A stretch of 11,878 nucleotides of DNA from assembly GCA_964360145.1 (NCBI GenBank), contig CAYHWW010000101.1, positions 1 through 11,878 on the forward strand, in the 5' to 3' direction. The position numbers and the translations under genes are program-made. Positions within the stretch are counted from its first letter, which is position 1. Each line of letters opens with the position of its first letter. Under the pieces are notes generated by a model, which did no database searches, was not told the DNA's origin, and was given only the letters and a program-made list of their open reading frames with translations. Origin of the DNA: CAYHWW01 sp964360145. GTDB lineage: Bacteria > Bdellovibrionota > UBA1018 > CAYHWW01. Positions 1 through 5,756 of the stretch are shown here, piece by piece.

Positions 1-60
1 AAAACCCGCGGCGCCGTTGGCATCAAGCGTCTGGGATCCTAACGTCGGCTTGCTTCGGCA

Positions 61-1281
61 CTAGAATGCGTACTCCACACGCTCACCATGCCTACCGCTA
101 TAGGTCATGGAGTGGGGCTCAAAAGTAAATGCGAGGCCAAAACGCTCGGGGTTGTTGCTTGGATTCCGAGCCTCCAATGTTCCGCTGAAGCCATCACAGG
201 TATGATGGTCGTAGATGATGCGTGCGCTGAGGGCCGCGGGGTTCGAGAAATCCACGAGCACAGATCCGCGATTTTCATAAAATAGAACAGCAACGTCCTT
301 GCCCGCCACCAGGCGAGCGCCCTCAAAACGGGGATCGAAGCATTCAGACGCCACATTGACGTCGCCGATCATGATGCCGCCCCGAGGGTAGTCGCTGGTA
401 TCGTTGGCATCGAACCGCTGCCACTGTAGGGCCGCCAAAACCCGAGAGGCGCCGGTGCGCACGTCGGTCTCAAAGATCAGGTGGTCCAAGGTGCCGGGCC
501 TGTTGACGTAAGCCTGGAGGGTATTGTCATCCTTCCAGCGGGAATCCATGACGCGCAGGGGCCGCACGCCTCCCACGCGGTTATGGCGCGCCCCCATGTA
601 CACAGCATAAACCGGGTCGGGCGTCCCCATGCAAAGACCGGTGAAGGTGAGGCCTTCATAGGCGAAGGGCAGCTCCTCTGGGGAGCCCCAGGACGTGCTG
701 GCATAGCCGAGCTCGAACTGGCCGGTGCAAGGCCCTTCAGAGGCCAAGCGCTCGACAAAAATGAAGTGGCGATAGGGCGTGGGCCGGGGAAGGGTCGCGG
801 GGTTTTCGCTGTGGACAACGGTACGGCCCTCATTCGCATGAATGGGGCGGCCGCGATAGTATGAGTCTGATGCCTCACCAAAGAACATCATGAGAGGAGA
901 GTCCGGCCGAGTCACCGCGATCACCCTCCATGACCCGACGGGGCTCAGTTGCACGAGATCACTGCCACTATTGGAGTATTCCACATTGATATGCATCTCG
1001 CCAAAACCGCCGCTGACGACGTAGAGGTCGCTGTCGCCCTCACAGGCTAAAACGTAGACCGGGCCATACTCCGCAAAGGACTGCCTGTAGTCGCTGCTGC
1101 GGGGGCGGGAATAGTCAGGGCCGGAAATCTCCGTGAGTGCGTACTGCGCTTGGCCACCGGGGCAGGGGCTCGCGATCCTGAACTCATCGCCGGGGCGATA
1201 AACGCCGGGAACTTGAGCGTGGGCGAATGGGGATAGGGCAATCAGCACAAGCGCGCCGAACGTGAGATGAGAACGATTCAT
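61..1281 (-). CDS. Exported protein of unknown function with three Cys-paired modules
   Basis: I do not recognise the family. The 406-residue product starts with a clear Sec signal peptide: MNRS, a hydrophobic stretch at about residues 7-18, then an AHA-Q cleavage site after residue 22. An ATG 13 codons further upstream would be in frame, but it puts non-signal residues ahead of this peptide, and GGAGG lies 4 bases before the ATG at 1281. The mature part looks beta-rich and has six cysteines, at 40, 80, 185, 217, 314 and 362. They fall into three pairs. The first Cys of each pair follows an Ala-Ser (IASPC, LASEGPC, VASEC), and the second begins a C-x-G motif (CEG, CMG, CDG). This suggests three diverged copies of one disulfide-bonded module. 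No lipobox, membrane anchor or catalytic motif is visible. It ends with TAG at 61-63; nothing recognisable lies in bases 1-60. It lies downstream of the peroxiredoxin gene on the same strand, with an 89-base gap containing a hairpin, so it may have its own promoter. Confidence 0.85.
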   Translation of the reverse strand: MNRSHLTFGALVLIALSPFAHAQVPGVYRPGDEFRIASPCPGGQAQYALTEISGPDYSRPRSSDYRQSFAEYGPVYVLACEGDSDLYVVSGGFGEMHINVEYSNSGSDLVQLSPVGSWRVIAVTRPDSPLMMFFGEASDSYYRGRPIHANEGRTVVHSENPATLPRPTPYRHFIFVERLASEGPCTGQFELGYASTSWGSPEELPFAYEGLTFTGLCMGTPDPVYAVYMGARHNRVGGVRPLRVMDSRWKDDNTLQAYVNRPGTLDHLIFETDVRTGASRVLAALQWQRFDANDTSDYPRGGIMIGDVNVASECFDPRFEGARLVAGKDVAVLFYENRGSVLVDFSNPAALSARIIYDHHTCDGFSGTLEARNPSNNPERFGLAFTFEPHSMTYSGRHGERVEYAF

Positions 1282-1285
1282 GGAG

Positions 1286-1290
1286 CCTCC
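1286..1290 (-). promoter_or_regulatory. Shine-Dalgarno of the exported protein
   Basis: Reading the minus strand, GGAGG is followed by CTCC and then ATG at 1281. It decides the start in favour of the methionine that directly begins the signal peptide, over the upstream in-frame ATG at 1320. The 4-base spacing is short, but the match is strong. Confidence 0.6.
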
Positions 1291-1349
1291 AACGAAATAA
1301 GTTGGAAAGCATACTAACACGGTGCGTTATTATTTTCCATCAAAATCGT

Positions 1350-1370
1350 GTGTTTGCGGCTGGCAAACAC
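1350..1370 (-). terminator. Possible terminator after the peroxiredoxin gene
   Basis: A perfect 8-bp inverted repeat, GTGTTTGC and GCAAACAC around a 5-base loop, begins on the base next to the peroxiredoxin stop codon. On the minus strand it is followed a few bases later by ATTTTG rather than a long T run. It could be a weak intrinsic terminator or a transcript-end stabiliser that separates the two minus-strand genes. Confidence 0.45.
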
Positions 1371-1886
1371 TCAGTGCTGGAGTTTTGCACCGTTAACTAT
1401 TTTCAGGATGTCCTCGTGGTGGGTGCCTGGATCCACATCGTCGAGTTTCGTCGCAATACGGCCCTCAGGGTCTATGAGCACGCTCTGGCGCTTGTAGAGC
1501 CCCACGATGGGCATTTTGCCAATATCAAAGGCCTTGCCCAGGGTACCTTCCTCGTCCACCAAGAGATCGAAGGGCAGGTGGTACTTCTCGCGAAACTTGC
1601 GGTGGCTCTCAGCGCTCTGAGTGGAGATGCCGTAGACGGCAACGCCAGATTTTTTGTACCGGGCGAACCCGTCGCGAAGGTTGCAGGCCTGCTTGGTACA
1701 GCCAGGAGTATCGTCTTTAGGATAAAAATAGAGGAGCACCCACTTACCCTTGAGGTCGGAGAGCTTCACCTCCCGACCCTCTTGATCCCGGCTCGTAAAG
1801 GAGGGCGCTGCGTCCCCGGGCTTCAAGGCCCACGCTTTCTCACCACCAAAAAGTCCCAACATCCCCAGCATAAAAATTGATTTCAT
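1371..1886 (-). CDS. bcp: PrxQ/BCP-type thioredoxin-fold peroxiredoxin, probably exported
   Basis: An atypical 2-Cys peroxiredoxin that reduces hydroperoxides using thiols. From the ATG at 1886 it is 171 residues. The AhpC/TSA fold runs from about residue 22 (LKPGDAAPSF) to the end. The peroxidatic motif is DDTPGCTKQAC, with Cys63 and Cys68 five residues apart, the spacing of the BCP/PrxQ group. The following GIS, ES, KF and YHLPFDLL..DE stretches are also typical. Unusually, a hydrophobic N-terminus ending in AWA precedes the domain and resembles a signal peptide, whereas most BCPs are cytoplasmic, so a periplasmic role is likely. An in-frame ATG at 1910 would add eight polar residues (MPCSTVPT) and spoil the signal peptide. 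Neither start has a convincing Shine-Dalgarno, so the start is uncertain. Divergent from trmL. Confidence 0.88.
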   Translation of the reverse strand: MKSIFMLGMLGLFGGEKAWALKPGDAAPSFTSRDQEGREVKLSDLKGKWVLLYFYPKDDTPGCTKQACNLRDGFARYKKSGVAVYGISTQSAESHRKFREKYHLPFDLLVDEEGTLGKAFDIGKMPIVGLYKRQSVLIDPEGRIATKLDDVDPGTHHEDILKIVNGAKLQH

Positions 1887-1952
1887 GGTGGGCACAGTGG
1901 AGCACGGCATATCGTTGAATTCAATGCGTTAAATTGATACAGCACGCTCTTC
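1887..1952. promoter_or_regulatory. Divergent intergenic region, peroxiredoxin / trmL
   Basis: This 66-base gap separates the divergent peroxiredoxin and trmL genes, so promoters for both should lie in or near it. It holds a perfect 10-base palindrome, TTGAATTCAA, at 1915-1924. TTGAAT could serve as a -35 element on either strand, but no good -10 box sits at the right distance (GATACA at 1936-1941 is the nearest, with a 15-base spacer). The assignment of promoter elements is weak. Confidence 0.3.
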
Positions 1953-2543
1953 ATGCACGACACGCAGCATCTCCCGGCCCTCATTAAAACAATCGCTGAA
2001 CCGGGCTTCCACCCCGAGCTGGTGGATAAGCCTGTCTTTGATTTTCATGTCGTGTTGGTGGAGCCCGAAATCCCACCCAACACCGGTAACGCGGGTCGGC
2101 TTTGCGTGGCAACCCAGAGTACCTTGCATATCGTGGGTACCCCGGCGTTCGCCCTGACGGATAAAGCTGTTCGTCGGGCAGGGCTAGACTACTGGAAATA
2201 CGTGAACTTGCTGCAACACGACGACTTCGACGCCTGGCTGAAGTGGTGGGAAGAGCACACAGGAGGTGCCCCGTATTTCATCCTGGAAAACGCCCCCGGC
2301 GCCCAGGGGCTCTACGACACCCCTATTCCCAGGCAGGCGGCCTTCATTTTTGGCAAAGAAACAGTGGGCCTACGCAAGGATTTAGTGGCTCGCCACATCG
2401 GCCATGTTCGTGAAGTTCCTATGTTTTCGAGCCGTATTCGCAGCTTGAACTTGGCTAATACCGTCTCTCTCGTGCTTTTCGAGGCCATTCGGCAAAATCT
2501 GCCCACGCGAAATGCCAGTGGCGCGACGCAGCATGATCTATAA
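1953..2543 (+). CDS. trmL: tRNA (cytidine/uridine-34 2'-O)-methyltransferase, SPOUT family
   Basis: TrmL methylates the 2'-OH of the wobble nucleotide 34 of certain leucine tRNAs using S-adenosylmethionine. It works in the cytoplasm as a homodimer. The 196-residue product has the full set of family motifs: VEPEIPPNTGNAGRLC at 36-51, DKAVRRAGLDYW at 70-81, FGKETVGL at 133-140, VPM at 155-157, and RIRSLNLANTVSLV at 161-174, which forms the SAM-binding trefoil knot. E. coli TrmL is about 157 residues; this one has some 30 extra residues before the first beta strand (FHVVLVEP). No Shine-Dalgarno is evident at the ATG, so the extension may be a start-site artefact, but the only in-frame alternatives nearby are GTG or TTG codons, some inside the first strand. 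Thirty bases precede the next gene, so co-transcription with the peptidoglycan operon is possible. Confidence 0.93.
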   Translation: MHDTQHLPALIKTIAEPGFHPELVDKPVFDFHVVLVEPEIPPNTGNAGRLCVATQSTLHIVGTPAFALTDKAVRRAGLDYWKYVNLLQHDDFDAWLKWWEEHTGGAPYFILENAPGAQGLYDTPIPRQAAFIFGKETVGLRKDLVARHIGHVREVPMFSSRIRSLNLANTVSLVLFEAIRQNLPTRNASGATQHDL

Positions 2544-2573
2544 TAAATAGACGACGGACTTTATTTAAAACCT

Positions 2574-3353
2574 ATGCGTCAACTTCATCACGCCGCCATT
2601 GTAGCCTCTTTGATTCTGACCGCTTACGCAGCGTCCCAGGTCTTGCCCCCCATGGTGGTCAATCTGTGGGCGGGGATACTGCCCGATGTCTCCGTGTTGT
2701 TGGCCTCCTTACCTGTTGCCCAAGGGAAAAATGGCAGACGCAACATCTATGAGTTCACGGCCCGACGCCCCGCTCGGTGGAAATCCTTGGGGGAAATATC
2801 CCAGGGGGCCGTGTCCGCCGTGCTTGCCGCGGAAGACGCAGGCTTCTGGACCCATCAGGGCTATGAGCCCGAATCCATTCGCTCTGCCTGGACGGAAAAC
2901 CTCAAGGCCGGGCGCTTCGTCCGCGGAGGCAGCACCATCACTCAGCAGGTGGTCAAAAACCTTTTTCTCTCACCGGACAAAACACTCTCCCGCAAAGCCC
3001 GCGAGCTCTTGCTTGCAGTGCGCTTGGAACGAGCCCTGGGGAAAAAGAAGATCCTAGAGATCTACCTCAACATCGCGGAGTGGGGACCGGGCATCTACGG
3101 CATCGAGCAGGCCGCACGGAAATATTTTGGTAAATCCGCATCAGCTCTAGAGCCCAAAGAGGGCGCCATGCTGGCCTTCATGCTGCCCAATCCCGAGCGA
3201 CTCAGACACAGTGTGCTGGGCAGCAATGGCCCCACGGCTTTTGGCGCCGGCCGGGTTTCCGACATCCTGTACAAATTGTGGCGCACGGGAAAAATCAGCG
3301 ACGAGGAATACGCTTCCGGTCAGGTGCCGGCGGAGATACCATCCGATCTATGA
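2574..3353 (+). CDS. mtgA: Monofunctional peptidoglycan glycosyltransferase (GT51)
   Basis: Polymerises lipid II into glycan strands on the outer face of the inner membrane. The 259-residue protein has one N-terminal membrane segment at about residues 8-25, then a complete GT51 domain. Motif 1, EDAGFWTHQG, starts at 87 and its first Glu (E87) is the expected catalytic residue. Motif 2 is GGSTITQQ (118-125). Then come RKARELLLAVRLE at 140-152, KKKILEIYLN at 157-166 and YGIEQAARKYFGKS at 175-188. The length fits MtgA. It ends after an EEY segment with no transpeptidase domain. The stop codon overlaps by 4 bases the start of a separate transpeptidase gene, so the pair may supply the two activities of a class A PBP. 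There is no clear Shine-Dalgarno before the ATG; the 30-base gap to trmL is AT-rich. Confidence 0.93.
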   Translation: MRQLHHAAIVASLILTAYAASQVLPPMVVNLWAGILPDVSVLLASLPVAQGKNGRRNIYEFTARRPARWKSLGEISQGAVSAVLAAEDAGFWTHQGYEPESIRSAWTENLKAGRFVRGGSTITQQVVKNLFLSPDKTLSRKARELLLAVRLERALGKKKILEIYLNIAEWGPGIYGIEQAARKYFGKSASALEPKEGAMLAFMLPNPERLRHSVLGSNGPTAFGAGRVSDILYKLWRTGKISDEEYASGQVPAEIPSDL

Positions 3354-4621
3354 CCTTGGCCTTTCGCGTGATGCTCATCACCGCGTGCCTGACCATCGCC
3401 TTCACGGCGGGGTTCAACATACTTCGCGAACACGGCTATGTGGGCGCGTCCTGGCTACCGTTTACCAAGGTCCACTACGCACGCTCCGTGGCCTCGCAAA
3501 TTCTGGGGAAGAAGCAGATGCAGGGTGGTTACCTGCCCGCTGCCGAGATTCTCAACAGCGGCGGCAAAGACCTGCTGGTGCAGTACACCGCAGACGAGGC
3601 TTTGGAACGCATGCTAGTCTCCGCCCTTCAAAAAGGGCAGGTGCGCTACGCTGCATTCGTGGCCATGGACCCGGACACGGGCGAAGTGAAGGCTCTCCTC
3701 TCTTATGGTCATAATACTGAAAACCTGGCTTTGCGTGCCACCTACCCGGCCGCCAGCGTTTTCAAGATCGTCACGGCCGCCGCGGCCATCGAAGCACGCC
3801 GCCTCAGCGCGGGCAGCCTCATCCCCCTGAAGGGCAGCTACCACACCCTTTTCCGTCAGAATATTTTCAACTCTGGAGGCCTCTCGCTAGCTTCAGCGAA
3901 TGGCCCGGCCCGCTATTGGCGACACATCACGTTGGCTGATGCCTTTGGAAAATCCGTGAACTCCATATTTGGTAAAATCGGCATCTTCGGCGTAGGACCC
4001 CAGGGCCTGAGGGACTTCGCAGCCAAGTTTTTCTTCAACAGGCCCATCCCCTTCGACCTGGCCCTCGATGAAAGCCGCGCTATCATCCCCGATGATCCCT
4101 ACGGCCTCGCGGAGAGCGCCTCTGGCTTCACTCGCTTCAACACCATGAGCCCCGTGCATGGCGCCCTCATCGCCGCGACGGTGGCCCAGGGCGGCATCGC
4201 CATGGAGCCTTACACCGTAAGCGCCATCACCACGAAAGAGGGGGAATCCCTCTACAGCGCGGGCCCCCGGGAGCTGGGCCGGGTGCTCAATGTTGAAACC
4301 GCCGAAGAATTGAAGGTGCTCATGGAACGCACGGTGAGCAGTGGCACCAGCCGAGGTGCATTCCGCGACAAACGCCGCAACATCATCCTCTCCCAACTCA
4401 CCATCGGGGGCAAAACAGGCACCCTGGACGGCGAGGCACCCCGGGGACGCTATGATTGGTTTGTGGGCTATGCCACCCGCGGCGTGAAGAAGCTCGCCGT
4501 TTCAGCCCTCTGCATCCACGGTGAACTGCGCGGCATCAAGGCATCCCAAGTGGCACGCCTCGCCATCGAGCGCTACTTCAAACCCGATCTCGCCTTGGCC
4601 GTGAGGCCTGCCGCGCAATGA
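3350..4621 (+). CDS. Stand-alone penicillin-binding transpeptidase
   Basis: A serine DD-transpeptidase that should cross-link stem peptides in the periplasm. The start is the ATG at 3350, inside an ATGA overlap with mtgA; this puts a membrane anchor at residues 5-24 straight after the start. An in-frame ATG at 3278 would add 24 polar residues. The 423-residue product has all three active-site motifs: SVFK at 136-139 (nucleophile S136), SVN at 202-204 and KTG at 355-357, followed by the GRYDWFVGYA strand. There is no glycosyltransferase domain and no obvious class B N-terminal pedestal domain: only about 90 residues lie between the anchor and the transpeptidase fold. Adjacency and coupling to mtgA suggest the two act together like a split class A PBP. 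It overlaps rsmH by 4 bases. A specific name is not justified. Confidence 0.9.
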   Translation: MTLAFRVMLITACLTIAFTAGFNILREHGYVGASWLPFTKVHYARSVASQILGKKQMQGGYLPAAEILNSGGKDLLVQYTADEALERMLVSALQKGQVRYAAFVAMDPDTGEVKALLSYGHNTENLALRATYPAASVFKIVTAAAAIEARRLSAGSLIPLKGSYHTLFRQNIFNSGGLSLASANGPARYWRHITLADAFGKSVNSIFGKIGIFGVGPQGLRDFAAKFFFNRPIPFDLALDESRAIIPDDPYGLAESASGFTRFNTMSPVHGALIAATVAQGGIAMEPYTVSAITTKEGESLYSAGPRELGRVLNVETAEELKVLMERTVSSGTSRGAFRDKRRNIILSQLTIGGKTGTLDGEAPRGRYDWFVGYATRGVKKLAVSALCIHGELRGIKASQVARLAIERYFKPDLALAVRPAAQ

Positions 4622-5490
4622 ACGACCATGTTCCCGTCCTGCTGCGGGAGGTGCTGCAATGGCTGCCTTCTGCTGATGGGCCTCTTGCGCGCTACGCGGA
4701 CTGCACCTTGGGCGGTGGTGGTCACACCAGTGCCATTTTGAAAGCGCGACCACAGGCCGTCGTCACCGCATGCGACGTGGACGGTGCGGCCATCAAGCGA
4801 GCCCAAGAGAATTTCTCGCCAGAAATCGAAAGCGGCCGACTGCATCTCCATCACGGCCTGTTTTCCGCGTTACCTGAAGCGGCTGAGGGCTACGATGCCA
4901 TTCTCGCGGACCTCGGCTATTCCTCAATCCAACTGAGTGACGCTTCCTATGGCTTAAGCTTCCAGGAGGAGGGGCCCCTCGACATGCGCTTGAAACGCCC
5001 CGCCTCTGGGCCCACGGCATGGGACATCATCAGGGGTGCGCCTGTCAGCACCATTGCCGCGATATTGCGAGACTACGGCGAAGTGGACGGAGCGGGAAAA
5101 CTGGCGACACGCATGCAGGAGGCGGTGCACCGCGGCGACATCACCGATTCCACCGGAAGCCTCGCCGCGTGGGTGGAAAAAAATGCCGGGGGAGGCCACC
5201 GCCGCACTCATCCCGCGACGAAAGTGTTCCAGGCGCTGCGGATTGCCGTTAACGACGAGATGCGCGAGCTGGACCGTTTTCTCAAAACTGCTATCCTGAA
5301 ACTGAAGCCCCGGGGGCGGCTGCTCGTGATCACATTTCACTCACTGGAAGACCGCATGGTGAAACGCCTGAAAGATACGGCCGGTGTGCGTGCGCTCACA
5401 AAAAAAGCCATCGAGCCCCAAGAAGACGAAGTCCAAAGCAACCCGCGCTCCCGCAGCGCCAAACTTCGCGTCATCGAAAGAGCCCCATGA
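4618..5490 (+). CDS. rsmH: 16S rRNA (cytosine-1402 N4)-methyltransferase
   Basis: RsmH (MraW) uses SAM to methylate N4 of C1402 in the decoding centre of 16S rRNA, and is a standard early gene of dcw clusters. The 290-residue protein has HVPVLLREVL at 4-13, the SAM-binding loop DCTLGGGGHT at 28-37, and DVD at 53-55. Further on are ADLGYSSIQL at 97-106, the DMRL motif at 122-125, DYGE, and TFHSLEDRMVK from 239. It ends with the usual SRSAKLRVIER. Length and order are normal. The start is an ATGA overlap with the transpeptidase stop, and the end overlaps ftsL in the same way. No mraZ precedes it, which is unusual. Confidence 0.96.
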   Translation: MNDHVPVLLREVLQWLPSADGPLARYADCTLGGGGHTSAILKARPQAVVTACDVDGAAIKRAQENFSPEIESGRLHLHHGLFSALPEAAEGYDAILADLGYSSIQLSDASYGLSFQEEGPLDMRLKRPASGPTAWDIIRGAPVSTIAAILRDYGEVDGAGKLATRMQEAVHRGDITDSTGSLAAWVEKNAGGGHRRTHPATKVFQALRIAVNDEMRELDRFLKTAILKLKPRGRLLVITFHSLEDRMVKRLKDTAGVRALTKKAIEPQEDEVQSNPRSRSAKLRVIERAP

Positions 5491-5756
5491 CCCGCAAGCA
5501 TGCCCTCCTCATTCTCTCCATCGCCTTTGCCCTCTTACTCTTCGCGGCGGTGCGCATCGATATTGTCAAAAGCAGCTACGCTATCCATGCTCTCGAAAAG
5601 CAGGAGCGTGACACCCGCGATGAGATCAGTCGCATCACAGCCCGCACCAACACTGCCCGCTCCCCCCAACGCCTGGAACAGCTGGCCCGCAAGGTCTTGG
5701 GGATGCGGCCCGCCATCGCCAGCGAAAAAGTGATTCTGCCCCCGGCGGGTAAATGA
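5487..5756 (+). CDS. ftsL: Cell division protein FtsL
   Basis: FtsL is a small bitopic inner-membrane protein that joins FtsB and FtsQ in the divisome and helps activate FtsI/FtsW. The 89-residue product has the expected plan: a short cytoplasmic start (MTRKH), one membrane helix at about 6-22, a predicted coiled coil at about 31-58, then SPQRLEQLARKVLGMRP at 59-75, the family's C-terminal signature. Sequence conservation in FtsL is low, so the call rests on this architecture plus position between rsmH and ftsI. Both ends overlap their neighbours by 4 bases. Confidence 0.88.
   Translation: MTRKHALLILSIAFALLLFAAVRIDIVKSSYAIHALEKQERDTRDEISRITARTNTARSPQRLEQLARKVLGMRPAIASEKVILPPAGK

Noticed and set aside
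1..60. A gene fragment at the left edge
   Set aside because: Short open stretches exist in several frames, but none shows a recognisable motif or a start or stop context that would favour one.
2539..2544. TATAAT at the trmL stop codon as a promoter for mtgA
   Set aside because: It is a perfect -10 hexamer, but the bases 17 positions upstream (around 2516-2521) do not resemble TTGACA, and the sequence is partly fixed by the trmL end. Read-through from trmL is as likely.
3278..3349. Longer N-terminus for the transpeptidase from the in-frame ATG at 3278
   Set aside because: It adds 24 polar, Arg-rich residues inside mtgA, before the membrane anchor. The ATGA overlap at 3350 matches the other junctions in the operon.
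4954..5340. Long minus-strand open frames opposite rsmH and other operon genes
   Set aside because: They lie wholly opposite genes with strong family motifs and arise from the high G+C content; their translations match nothing recognisable.
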